64,000 nucleotides of DNA from Polychytrium aggregatum (GCF_025602895.1 NW_026516207.1:558001-622000); one strand, 5' to 3'; positions 10,165 to 20,492 are shown, counted from the first letter of the stretch. Notes: a model not told the origin generated them from the letters alone. Translations and numbers: made by a program.

Positions 10165-13100
10165 CTAGTTCTTCTTGGCATCTTCCTTCAGGCCAACCGT
10201 TCGGTTGACAACATATCGCCCCTTCTTCACGTCCGAATCGGGGTCGACGCTAAAGTAGCCCACACGCACAAACTGGAACGAGTCCTCAATGCGGGCGCCG
10301 CGGATGCCGATCTCGGCGTATGCCTCGGGGATGACGCTGAGCGAGTCTGGGTTGATGTCGGCCAGCCAGCCGTCGGGGTTGTCGGCGGGGTTCGAGTGCT
10401 TGAACAGGTTGCTGTACAGGTTCACCTGGACCTTGACGGGACTGTTGTGCTTCTTGGACTCGCCCACCCAGTGGATGTAGGTCTTGGGCTTCTTGAAGTC
10501 GGCCTTGCTGTTCTCGTATGTTGCGAGAATCTCCACGATCCGGCCACTCGAGTCCTTGACCACCTTGTTGGCCGTGATCGGGAAGGGCACGTTCAGCAGG
10601 CCCACGGACTTGCCCGGCGCCAGGCGGTAAAAGTTGGGATCGTCTTGCTCGCGGAAATCCGAGGCGTCAATGTAAACTGTCTTGGAGAATGGGACGGTGT
10701 GCGAGCCCATGGACTCGTCGCGGGGCTTGTTGGCCACGGTCACTTCCTCAAGGTAGTCGTCGCTCAGGTTGGTCAGCGTGATCTTGAGGGGCTCCAGCAA
10801 CACCATGAGACGCGGGGCCACATCGTTGAGGTGATCGCGCACATAGTTCTCGAGGCGCTCGACAGGGATGACTGTGTTTGAAGTCGTCACGCCCAGCTCG
10901 CGCACAAAGGCGTTGATGGCTGTGGCCGGGAAGCCTCGGCGGCGCAGACCAGGGAGTGTGTACAGGCGCGGGTCGTCCCAGCCGCCGACGATGCCTTCGT
11001 CCACAAGCTTGGTGATCTTGCGCTTGGACAGCACCGTGTTGGTGATGTTGAGTCGACCGTACTCCCACTGCACGGGCTTGTACAGCTCCAGGGCGTCAAC
11101 GAGCCAGTAGTATGACTCGCGCGACAGCTGGAACTCGACCGTGCAGAGCGAATGGGTGATATCCTCAAACGAGTCGCACAGACAGTGTGTGTAGTCGTAG
11201 GTCGGATAGACGCACCACGCGTTGCCGGTGCGGTGGTGCGGGGTGAACATCACACGGTAAGCGACCAGGTCCCAGAACTGGGGGTTAGGGTTCTGCATGT
11301 CCATCTTCATGCGCAAGATCGCCTCGCCCTCGCCATAGCGGCCCTCCTTCATCTTGACAAACTCGCGGACCGACTCGTCAACGGGGCGGCTGCGATGCGC
11401 GCATTCGATGCGGGGATTGGCCTCGCGCATCGCGTGGATCTCTTCGCCAGTGCAGTGGCAGACGTAAGCCTTGTCGCGCTTAATCAGCTCGACAGCCAGA
11501 TCGTACAGCCGCTGGAAGTGGTCGGACGAATATGTGATCGCACTGGGCTCAAAGCCAAGCCACTTGATGGTCTCCAGGATCGACACAAAGTATTTCTCCT
11601 CCTCGGCCTCGGGATTGGTGTCGTCGTAGCGAAGGTTGGTGATGCCTTCGTGGGCAAGGGCATACCCAAAGTTGATGTTGATGGCCTTGGCGTGACCAAT
11701 GTGCAGGAATCCGTTGGGCTCGGGAGGGAATCGGGTCACAACCTTGCCGCCCGTGCGCTTGAGATGCTCCTCCATCAGCTTGGGATGGATCTGGGGATTG
11801 CCTCCGGGCTTGTGCAGGCGCGCAAGCTCGCCCTCGAAGACGTACTTGAGGCTCTTGGCCGCCTCGGCAACCCGGCCTTCCTTGGACGCGGCGGCGGCGG
11901 TCTCGGTCTTGGCCTGCTTCTCTTTGGTTGCCGCAGCAGGGGCTTTGACGTCTTTCTTCTCGGCCTTTTTCTGTTGTCCGGACAACCCCCACATGCAGAA
12001 TCGTTTGCCGTTATTGTTCGGTTCCGGAGGAGGACGCAGCCGCGTGTTGGAAAGATATGGTGGATGGCCATGGGTTGGAAAGGATGTCAATGGATTATTG
12101 ATCTACGCAGAACACATCAACACAAACATGCGTCCGGAGCCTCCCCATCAAGCCAGCGGAAGGTCGCTGATCGTGCCAGGGGCGAGCGTGTCTGCTCGCC
12201 ATACCCCATTCGCTGATCATCGTCCTGACTCGCATAAAGTGCTCTGTGCTGCCCCTCTCGGCACTCGAGAGTACACTAACCTTGGCCTTGGGGTCGTCGC
12301 GCTCGTCCTTCGGACCCAGAATCTGGAGCACTTGCTTGTCAATCTCCTCCTTCACGGCAACCGAGCTGGCCCATCGGAGTTCGGGCGTCTGACGCAGACC
12401 GCTGATCAGAGAGCCGAGCATCTGGTACCGCTTCTGCTCGAGCTCTTCTCGTCGCTCTTCAATAAACTTGGTGACGGTCTCAACAATCTCCTGCTGGGTA
12501 ACGACGATACCTGGCCGACAAGGAGCACATGAAGGCGTCAGCATGCCGAGTCCGAACAACCTATGCACTGGTCGCGACGCCCCAGGAGTGGCTCGGAACG
12601 CAGGCACATACCCACGCCACAGGCGGCATCGAACTCGCCGTCGTCGATATCTCCCTTGGCGGCTTCGGCAAACTTGATGGCCGCTGGAGGGACAAGATCA
12701 GCAGAGGTTAGAACGAGAGAACATAGATTGAATACGTTCTTGAGGACCCTCCATTGGACAGGACCGATCAGGATGGGATCTAACTGGACCCATCGTCGAA
12801 CATCAATCCCATCGACACCAGCACAGTTGACCATGGCTTCCATCGATGGAGGACACGCGGATCGGTGGTGGCGAGTGGCAAGAGCCGAGATCGACATGCA
12901 CCGCGGAGATCTGCCTGTACAGATCTGGGCCAGGAGCAGCAACTTGCCTGAGACCTGATCGTTGGTGGTCAGACGAGCGTCCCGCACGGCTCGGGCAAGG
13001 TACGGGAGATGGGCAACGGCATTTTTGGTGACCGTCGATGCGAGGTTGTAGTAGAGAGCTCCAACCGACTTTTCGACTCCAGTCTCTGCGCCGCCCTGGA

Positions 13101-13340
13101 GTTGGGGCAACAGGACATGCGTCAGCAGACCGAGACGGAAGGTGCCTCGAAGTGGAAATTGACAAAGGGCACCCTTGCAGTCCGCCGGCGTGTCCACCCG
13201 CCTCGATCGCTCTTGCGACGGCTCACCTCCTTGATGACCAGAACCAGGTTCGGAGAGAGCTTCTTGTTGGCAGCCGTCTCCTTTGCCTTCTGCTCAGAGA
13301 GACCGATGGCCTGAAAAAGCGCAACAGCGTCGTCGGACAT
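10165..13340 (-). CDS. GLN4: Glutaminyl-tRNA synthetase (cytoplasmic)
   Basis: Charges tRNA-Gln with glutamine. Five exons on the minus strand: 13340-13227, 13095-12948, 12683-12612, 12510-12281 and 11970-10165, all in phase, giving 789 residues (human enzyme about 775). The N terminus MSDDAVALFQAIGLSEQKAK and the segments QVSAAIKFAEAAK and CGVGIVVTQQEI are the eukaryote-specific N-terminal tRNA-affinity domain. The class I catalytic core has HIGH in PNGFLHIGHAK at about residues 278-281 and the KMSKS-equivalent VLSKRK at about 502-507. The C-terminal half carries the anticodon-binding beta barrels. Intron 2 has a GC donor (TCAG|GCAAGT); using the nearby GT instead would break the frame. A Lys/Ala-rich linker joins the N-terminal domain to the core. 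A Fanzor gene ends about 460 nt upstream of the start codon. Confidence 0.95.
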
Positions 13341-13798
13341 GGCTTCAGATGAATTGCAGGATATTGTGCAGGGGCTCGGGGGCGAGGCGGGACGGTGCGA
13401 TACGGTGCGATGCGATGCGATGCGGTGCGATGCAATGCGATCGGATGGGTATGTTCGATCTGCTGGGGGGCTGCCGCTCTTTTTGAGGGTCGGCTGTCTC
13501 GTCACAAGCCCGGTTCGAGTGACACTATGAAAAAATTTCTTGTTAAAAAAATGAGCGAGAACGAAAAAACGCGCTCTCGGAGCCACCTCGGTCGGCGAGA
13601 AGAGCAGTCTCTGGCGAGAAGCCTCTCGCCGTCACACGCACACACACTTTGCACAAGGGAGTCAAACACCTCCCATCGACCATCCCGAGGGATGGCAACC
13701 CCGAAGTGGACTGCCCAGAATATGGGCGACCCGGCATCCACTGTCGAAATGCACAAGGAACAAGATGCTTACAGTCTATCCAGAAAGAAACGGGACAG
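13341..13798 (-). other. Fanzor 3' flank / GlnRS promoter; candidate omega-RNA region
   Basis: In studied Fanzor and TnpB loci the guide (omega) RNA comes from the 3' end of the nuclease gene and the adjoining flank. Here that flank holds perfect inverted repeats. One has an 8-bp stem CCAGAAAG/CTTTCTGG at 13780-13787 and 13802-13809, spanning the stop codon. A second is a 7-bp palindrome CCATCCC/GGGATGG at 13680-13695. A third is a 7-bp stem GGCGAGA/TCTCGCC with a 4-nt loop at 13613-13630, with a second GGCGAGA copy at 13594. The same region must contain the GlnRS promoter and 5' UTR, with GCGAT microsatellite sequence near 13393-13440. The element end and guide boundary cannot be fixed from one copy, so omega-RNA identity is inference. 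Confidence 0.35.
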
Positions 13799-16375
13799 TC
13801 ACTTTCTGGCTTCTGAAGCCCGCTGACTGACTTGTAGGCCCAGCGGGCAGGCCGTGAGATTGTTTCCCGTCCTGGTTGGCAATCTCTTTGTTTTGGTTGG
13901 TTTCGGGAGCACAGTCTTGAATAGACCCGGTCGATCTCCTGTGGCGATGATCGACTGGCATACCGAGATCATGTTCCTGGCTGCATTGATGTCTCGATCC
14001 CACAGCGTATGGCAGCTTGCACAGCTCCGGACAAAGTGTGGTTTCTCGATATCAAGATGCTCGGGTGACTCGAGTCGCTTGGCTTCCCGGCAATGTGAGC
14101 ACACCTGGGATGTGTTGAACTCGTTCACCGAGCACACATGGATCTTGGAGACGGATGGGTCTGGTGGGCGTCTCTGGTGGTGGGTGAACTGCTCGAAGTA
14201 CTTGGCAAACCTGAGTCTCCGTGGGCTGGAAGCATATCCCTTCCCCTGTTTCCAGGATGCATTCCCAAAGGCAATCACCACTTCGGTCTCCCTTGGTGCC
14301 TGGTCAATGACCTGCTTGCACATTTCATGGACGGTGCGCTGTCTCTTGCTGTGGAGATCGAGTCGCTTGAATCGCCGTCGCCGGGTCAGGCTGAAGTACA
14401 GCTGCTTGTCCAGCATGTCTCCATCGAACACATGGCGAATGTATCGCAAGAAGGGAGCCAACCCAGGGATCTTGGGACTTGGTGTGGTGCTCATCCATTT
14501 CTGCAGACCAAGGATCTTGTGGGTGCTCTGTATCCACTTGGTCGCCTGGGTGGTGCCACATCGATGCTGGTACTCCTTGTTGGAGAACGACACGATCTTC
14601 TCGTTGGCGCGCTGTGCCTTGGTCACCTTGACACCGTCTTGCTCCTGGATGGATGGTTGACTGGGTGCTCGAATGACAGCGGTGAAGATCGATCCCACAC
14701 CAGGGTCGATCCCAATCCATGTGGTCCGAGAGTCGTCAATGGGACCGACCCTGGTCTGGATCTTCTTCTCGGGAGTGAGCTTGAGTGTCTTGTCGTCCTT
14801 GTCCACGGTTTCTGGCTTGGCATCAGGGTCCTTCTTCTCCAGGATCTTGTATCTGAGCGTGGTGATTGAACACCCGACCCCATCGGTGGTGATCTCGCAA
14901 CCAAAGAGCTGCTTCCCCTCCTCCCTGGCACCAAAGAGTCTCGGATCCAGCTTGAAGTTGGTCTGCCAGAAGATCTCTTGCTTTGTGGTGCCATTGACCT
15001 TGGTCTTCAGGTCGTCCCACTTGAGACCAGTGCCAGTCTGGTATCCAAGGATTTCCCACAGTGCTTTGGTGTCGAGCTTGACATACTTAGCTCTGGCATC
15101 GCAGAGCGGGACCAAGGTGCACTGTGCTCGAGGGGTGTTGAGGCGCTTCTTGGTCTGGGCAAGCCGGTCGGTCAGTCGCTTGATCCGCTTCGTGTTGACA
15201 GCGATCTGCTTGCACACCTCCTCGTGCTGGGTCTGGAGTGCGTTGTATTGATCCGACTGCCTACGTTCGATGGGTTGACACATCTCCTCGTTCAGTCGTC
15301 CACGCTCTCCTTTCAGAACATCGGTATCCCTCACGAGCCTGGGAATGATCATCTTCTGAAAGACCACCATGAAGAGGGCCTCCTTCAGGTGGGTCAGGCG
15401 AGAGACCTCACTGGCCAGAATTGATACGACTTTGTACAGGTCCTGGTGGCTTTCGTACCGAAACTCATACAACTGGTCGGCATGGTGGGCGAAGGATTTC
15501 CTCAGATCACCGAGGAGTGTCTTGGAGAGGGGATTCTCCATCAGCTTCATACACTCATCGACGTGTGTATGACGTTTCACATCCTTGGGAGCAACCAGGA
15601 CCAAATTGCAGTATCGGCGTAGAAGGGACCAATACCGATCGAGAATATGGGTCTCGCAGTTGACAGCATAGGTCTTGACAGCCAAACCAAGGACCTGTGA
15701 ACCAGTACCCTTTGGAAGGGACACTGGAGGCAGGATACACGTCTCACTCCATGCACGTCGATACAGCTCATATGTGTCGAGGAGGTGCCTGTCATCTTCT
15801 GGGGTGTTCGTCTTGGCACCCACTGTTCCTGTTTGCACCATATTGAAGCATTTTCGAACGAACGCGGGTTCACTCGACGACACAGTGGGGAGGGTGATGC
15901 CCTCGTCCAAGCACCGCCTGAGATGCAGCTCCAGGAGACGAGATGCTTCGTACTGCACGTGTGTCATGGCTCGGACAGTATCCTCGATCTTGTCGTGCAA
16001 GGTGTCGTTCTTGATGATGGCATCGAGAGTGCACTTGACGGTGGAGTAGTCGGCCTTGACTTGCTCGTTTGGGCCACAGTCAGGCAAGGTAGAGCTCCAG
16101 AGTGGGTTATAGAAACGGCACTTTGGGGTGTTGCTTCTGGCATGACCCACTTGCTTGCACGTGGCACATACAGGGACCTTGGGTGCTTGGCTGACCATTT
16201 CAGCGACCGAGGCAGGGCTGCTGTCGATTCTGGCTGTGCACTTCTTGGTGAAGGGTTTGACATGGTTGGTCAGGCCACAGGCACGAAACGATTTGATGAC
16301 GGGTTTCTTGGCCACAGGAGAATCATTGGGTGATCCCGGGTCGGGATCGGGGGGTGTCTTTCTCTTGGGAGCCAT
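13799..16375 (-). CDS. Fanzor RNA-guided DNA endonuclease (eukaryotic TnpB homologue)
   Basis: Intact single-exon gene of 858 residues from the ATG at 16375 (878 from an upstream in-frame ATG at 16435). The C-terminal half has the RuvC-like nuclease order: RuvC-I WIGIDPGVGSIFTAV with D557; a beta strand EVVIAFGNASW (about 697-708) where the TnpB RuvC-II acid is absent; NEFNTSQVCSHC with E752, which fits the relocated glutamate described for Fanzors; a zinc finger with C759, C762, C785 and C788; and RuvC-III LWDRDINAARNM with D793/D795. N-terminal Cys/His motifs ACGLTNH and CATCKQVGHARSNTPKC resemble zinc knuckles. The N terminus MAPKRK and the C-terminal PKPTKTKR are basic, consistent with nuclear import. 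A long alpha-helical middle (about 300-430) fits the guide-binding lobe. No transposase lies nearby. Family call is strong; activity is untested. Confidence 0.93.
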   Translation of the reverse strand: MAPKRKTPPDPDPGSPNDSPVAKKPVIKSFRACGLTNHVKPFTKKCTARIDSSPASVAEMVSQAPKVPVCATCKQVGHARSNTPKCRFYNPLWSSTLPDCGPNEQVKADYSTVKCTLDAIIKNDTLHDKIEDTVRAMTHVQYEASRLLELHLRRCLDEGITLPTVSSSEPAFVRKCFNMVQTGTVGAKTNTPEDDRHLLDTYELYRRAWSETCILPPVSLPKGTGSQVLGLAVKTYAVNCETHILDRYWSLLRRYCNLVLVAPKDVKRHTHVDECMKLMENPLSKTLLGDLRKSFAHHADQLYEFRYESHQDLYKVVSILASEVSRLTHLKEALFMVVFQKMIIPRLVRDTDVLKGERGRLNEEMCQPIERRQSDQYNALQTQHEEVCKQIAVNTKRIKRLTDRLAQTKKRLNTPRAQCTLVPLCDARAKYVKLDTKALWEILGYQTGTGLKWDDLKTKVNGTTKQEIFWQTNFKLDPRLFGAREEGKQLFGCEITTDGVGCSITTLRYKILEKKDPDAKPETVDKDDKTLKLTPEKKIQTRVGPIDDSRTTWIGIDPGVGSIFTAVIRAPSQPSIQEQDGVKVTKAQRANEKIVSFSNKEYQHRCGTTQATKWIQSTHKILGLQKWMSTTPSPKIPGLAPFLRYIRHVFDGDMLDKQLYFSLTRRRRFKRLDLHSKRQRTVHEMCKQVIDQAPRETEVVIAFGNASWKQGKGYASSPRRLRFAKYFEQFTHHQRRPPDPSVSKIHVCSVNEFNTSQVCSHCREAKRLESPEHLDIEKPHFVRSCASCHTLWDRDINAARNMISVCQSIIATGDRPGLFKTVLPKPTKTKRLPTRTGNNLTACPLGLQVSQRASEARK

Positions 16376-17476
16376 CTGGCGAGAAAATAGCAGCGATGGC
16401 TGGTTCTTGTCAGGAACGGAGCTGGACTTTGGCACCAGACAGCTGATGGTAGTCGAACGGACGGTCGTAGGACGAAGGGGAGTGTATTCAATAGGCTAAG
16501 GGCAGGATACAAGAGGCAAGGTGAGGTGCTGGTTCTGAGGCCACAGCACCTCGTTTATATCTCTAAACGCCGTCCTTGTTCGCCGCAGATTTTTCTTCCA
16601 CTACAAAGGAGATTGGTTATCTGCGACGGGGGGAGATTAGATCCGAACGTTTCCCTCGCCCGCCGGGAAGTTTCATGTCAGTGCCTTACCCAACATTGCA
16701 CATCAAGGAAACAGGACACGGGTTGGGGCGCCCATGAAACCATCCACCGGGCGTGGGAACGCGGTTCATGACAGTTCTGCCCTTGGGGAAGAAAAATTCT
16801 CCTCAAAACCAGCGCATTTTGGGCTGGCAGAGATACTGCGCAGTGGCGTCCTTGATTCAGATCCAGAAACGCATCGCTCGCTCAATCAGTCGTGGGAAGA
16901 CATCTTGTCAAGGTGAGTCTTGCCTGATAGCCAAACGATCATGTCATCTCGCTGACACACAGCCACGCTTGACTAGGTTTCCAACCAGAGAGATTCAGAT
17001 GGTGGTGGTTCTTGTCCGCAATCGGAGTGGAGCTTCCAACAATGATACAATTGGTCATTCCTCCACACCAATTGCCCACCACCACCGTCAATCGGCTCAA
17101 GGTGATACCAAATGCCGTCAACCGACCATGGCCGGATTCCAACTTTTGCTGCGCCACATACAACGTGACTTTCAGGTGACCGAGATGAGCAGCCACGAGG
17201 GGGCCGGAAAAATTGATAGTGTGAGTCAGGCGGATGTGCGCAGCAGGCTGGCCGGCGTGACTGAGACAGCAACGAACCGACAACCACAACGCAGCGGAGC
17301 AGCCGTATCGCAGTGTATTTGCAGATCAACGCAATGCATGTGTGTGCTGGCATGATCCTGTCTGCTTGTGCAGCGACATTTGGCAAGCAATCAATCACAT
17401 GTCCCTGTCGGCTATCGAGGGAGCGACAGCCCGGAGGCCGCCGACGGCATGGCAAAAGCGCGGAGATTGCCCGACA
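16376..17476. other. Region upstream of Fanzor, downstream of shugoshin
   Basis: About 1.1 kb without a supportable gene. It should contain the Fanzor promoter, the Fanzor element's left boundary if it is mobile, and the shugoshin 3' UTR. Local base composition is more even than in the flanking genes. No clear terminal inverted repeat matching the other side of the Fanzor gene was found by eye. Confidence 0.5.
16523..16560 (-). promoter_or_regulatory. Perfect 9-bp hairpin beside a TATA-like box upstream of Fanzor
   Basis: GAGGTGCTG at 16523-16531 pairs exactly with CAGCACCTC at 16544-16552 around a 12-nt loop. On the Fanzor strand an ATATAAA box lies immediately upstream (16560-16554), about 180 nt before the chosen ATG. 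It could be a promoter plus 5' UTR stem-loop, or part of a transposon left end. Confidence 0.4.
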
Positions 17477-18567
17477 TCATCTCCGAAGCTTGCTGGCGAG
17501 GCGCCAAAGTGGATGAGCGAGCTGCTTGAATCGGATAGCCCGTGGCCGTGCAGTCACCACCCGACGCTGCGCGATCATGAAAGCAGTAGCCATCAAACAC
17601 ATCCAGAAGGACAGTACCTTTTGAGAGACGGCACGGCGTAGTTGACTCTTGCAGCAGAGGAGCGTCGAGAGCGTTGGTGGCGAGACGACCACGGAGTGAC
17701 CGGGCCAGAGGGCATGCGTCGCTGGGGACTGGAGGTTCTGATATCCGGGCTGGGCGGGGGCGAGAGGGAAGGCTCGCATGCTGGCTTGGCCGGATCTAGC
17801 GCAGCCACAGAGAAGTGCCGGAGTAAATGGTCCGCCACAGATATGCCGCTGGCGAGGATCAGCTACTGTTTAGTGTCCACTGCTGCGTCTCACCTGAAGC
17901 AACACCCTCCTCCTCCATGCTTGGAAATGAAAGCCCCAATCCGAGAGAGAACTGATCGAGCTGGTCTGTGACCGACGCAGCGAACGCCCGGCTCATCTCG
18001 ACGACGCGTGCTCTTGATGACTGGGCCAGCTCGCATGCGTGAGTTTGCTGTGGTGGGGGATTCTCAAAGGCGAGTCAACGATATCGTACCGCATAGGTCT
18101 TTCTCAGATGAGTCATAGATGCCTTGAGCTCCATGATCTCGAGCTGCAGCTCGCTGTTCTCTGACTCGGTGGCGATCAGTCGGCCCTGGCAGCCCAGCAG
18201 CTGGGTCTGAGGAGCAGCGATGAGTCTAGCCGGTCCAGGAGTATACAAAGCCCAGAGGGCCGACAGAGCCCAAAGGGACTCCAACCTGAATTTCCAGTCG
18301 ATCATCCTGTGTCTTTCGGAGTTGCATAGCGATCGAGGCATTCATGCTGCTGGACCGACGGCTGCTGTCAGGAGGAGACACAGCAGAGATGGCCGAGATG
18401 GGCCACGGCCGAGCCAACCATGCCAGAGATCATACCGGGCAATGTCCATATTCTGTTTCTGCAGTCTCTTCCACGTTGCTCGCGGCTGTTGCAGAGGCTG
18501 TCAGCCCAAGTCCAGGCTGCATATGCAGATCAAGCGGAATGGAGCATCTTGCCTTCTCTGGGGACAT
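17477..18567 (-). CDS. SGO1: Shugoshin
   Basis: Protector of centromeric cohesin and PP2A partner at kinetochores. Seven small exons join in phase: 18567-18553, 18497-18436, 18364-18286, 18206-18090, 18047-17894, 17795-17618 and 17492-17477, giving 206 residues. The N-terminal half is a coiled coil (WKRLQKQNMDIA, then SELQLEIMELKASMTHLRK), as in the homodimeric PP2A-binding region. The last exons give the diagnostic C-terminal motif RVNYAVPSLKSKLRR, which matches the family's PSLKxKLRR box that binds phosphorylated H2A; it appears only after the final splice. The first exon (MSPEK, with a GC donor) is the weakest part of the model. The intron after exon 4 is only 42 nt. The protein is short for the family. 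Confidence 0.8.
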
Positions 18568-18882
18568 GGCAGTGATCGAGGTCGCTCAGGTACGGGAAGA
18601 GCACAGGCACAGGGGTCGACGGGATAGTCCGGCCCAAGACAAGCTGGACGGGTAGAGGCCGGGCTCCTGCCGAAGATCGAGTGCGCGAGCTGAGGATCTG
18701 TGCGATCCCTGGCCTTGCGGAATCAACCGAGAACCGGTAAGCACCAGCCAAGCCGTGGGAAAGGGGCGGGAGGTGCTGCACTGCCACCGGAACGCAGAAC
18801 GGCGCTTGCTGGTCCTGGTCCGCGCCTGTCGTCCTGCATCTGCATCTGCATCTGCATCCGCATACCGCCGAGCTCGACGTCC
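18568..18882. promoter_or_regulatory. Bidirectional promoter region, shugoshin / TTC1-like gene
   Basis: 315 nt between divergent start codons, including CATCTG hexamer repeats near 18836-18863. No other gene seen. Confidence 0.5.
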
Positions 18883-20135
18883 ATGGCCGCCCCATCACCC
18901 CGCAAAGACCAGACCCAAGACGAGGCCGACTCGCCCTTCCATCCGCATCTCACTCCCGGCCGTCCCAGAGAGGTGCCGCTGCCGTCCGTGCGAGCTGCAT
19001 CCGGCCACCATCCTGCTACTTGCATCCCATTGCTTGCATTTCTGCTCACCAGCACCGTCTTGCATTGGCCAGGATCTTGTTCTGGAAGCACGGCAACTCA
19101 AGGAAGAGGGAAACGTCTTATTTCGTGCATCTGAATTCGATGAAGCTGTCTTGAGGTGACCAGCGCCGTCTCGGCTGACTCCTGTCTCTGTCGTCGGTTA
19201 TGCTCACCCGAACGATCTACCCGGTAGATACGAAGCCGCCCTCCAGGCTCTTCCGGATGACTGCTCCAACGATCGCTCTGTACTCTATGGCAACATCGCT
19301 GCCTGTCGTGTTCGACAGGTGGGTATCTCCGATGAGCTTTTGGAGCATGCCGTTGCTGGTTGTCCATACCTGGGCCTGTGCCGACGACCGTGACGCCGCT
19401 TCCATGCATCCGATTGCGACTCATGCTTCGCTCCGACCCACCCGCCAAACCAGGACGACCATAAGGCTGCGGTTGAGTGTTGCAATCAAGGTTTGAAGAA
19501 ATGTCTCTGGGTGACAGGGCGACTCCACGACATCCGTCATGCACGCCGATCTGATCGAAACTCCCATTCGGTCCTCCTGTGTATCATCAGCACTCCGGCT
19601 CAACCCCGAGTATCTCAAAGCCTTGAGCCGCAGAGCCTCTTCGAACGTCGCCATTGGCAAATGGTCATCACTGGAGTCTGCCTTGGAAGGTCAGTTCGGA
19701 TGCCGCTCAACTGCGGCTTGATTGCAGCCCGAGTGAGCCGCCCCGTTCGCCGTCTGATCAGAATGGCTCTCCACTCCCGGCCCTCAGATTACCAAAAAGT
19801 ACTTGAAATGGATCCTGGACACAAAGAGGCAGCAGCAGCACTGAAATCTTTGCCAGAGAAGATCAAGCAGCAGGCTCAGGTTGAGCGAGACGAAATGCTA
19901 GGTGCCTGTCTCGGTCGATGATGCCACCCGCCTCAAGCCCATACTGCTGTCCCCTGCCTCCGATGCGCCTGCACACCAGCTAACGTCGACCCATGGGTGT
20001 CCCGCCGGATTCAAAACAGGGAAGCTCAAGGATATCGGCAATCAGTTCCTGGGCCGGTTCGGCCTGTCGACGGACAGCTTCAAAGTCACGCAAGCAGATC
20101 AGACCGGGGGCTACTCGCTCAACCTCAACAAGTAG
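18883..20135 (+). CDS. TTC1: TTC1-like tetratricopeptide repeat protein
   Basis: Homologue of animal TTC1, a TPR adaptor reported to bind Hsp70/Hsp90 family chaperones and G proteins. Seven exons in phase: 18883-18972, 19073-19155, 19228-19318, 19454-19490, 19591-19689, 19788-19901 and 20020-20135, giving 209 residues. TPR motifs read ARQLKEEGNVLFRASEFDEA, then LYGNIAACRVRQ, then ALRLNPEYLKALSRRAS. The C terminus GKLKDIGNQFLGRFGLSTDS followed by TGGYSLNLNK is the family-specific tail (GKLKDLGNLVLRPFGLSTENF in human). It is shorter than human TTC1 because the acidic N-terminal extension is largely missing. Confidence 0.9.
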
Positions 20136-20492
20136 TGCGCACTCGCTGTCATAGCTTGCTGGTGTATTCGCAGAGGATAGATGATTGGTATTCAAGGGTG
20201 TGAGTATACAGCCCGACGCTGCAGGTGCAGAGGATATCGTCACGCAGCAGTGACCGCTGGGCAGAGATTTCGTTCAGCCGGCCAATTGCTGCAAAACCTG
20301 TGTGTGATGAGAAACGGGCATCTCGGTGTTGGTAAACGGGAGAGCGTCTGGCTTGCACTGTGATGAATCAGACCATCTCTCCCCTCCATTTGGTCCTCGG
20401 TCGTATACATGGGAGAGATATCACATCCGCTGGCGCTCACCTGTATCCGTATCTGCATCCGCGTCTGTAACTGCATCTGGGTTGAACATACG
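20136..20492. other. Intergenic, convergent 3' ends of TTC1 and CFAP77
   Basis: 357 nt without a recognisable gene; presumed 3' UTRs and terminators of two convergent genes. CTGTATCCGTATCTGCATCC-like short repeats occur near 20440-20480. Confidence 0.5.

Noticed and set aside
12947-12955. GT donor at CAG|GTCTCA in GlnRS exon 2
   Set aside because: It gives the wrong phase for the next exon; the GC donor seven bases downstream restores QVSAAIKFA, which aligns to the human enzyme.
13799-16375. Bacterial IS200/IS605 TnpB or contamination
   Set aside because: The protein has Fanzor-type N-terminal Cys/His motifs and basic termini, is much longer than TnpB, and is embedded between intron-rich fungal genes.
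13341-17476. Terminal inverted repeats around the Fanzor gene
   Set aside because: Compared both flanks by eye in inverted orientation; only short matches were found, none convincing.
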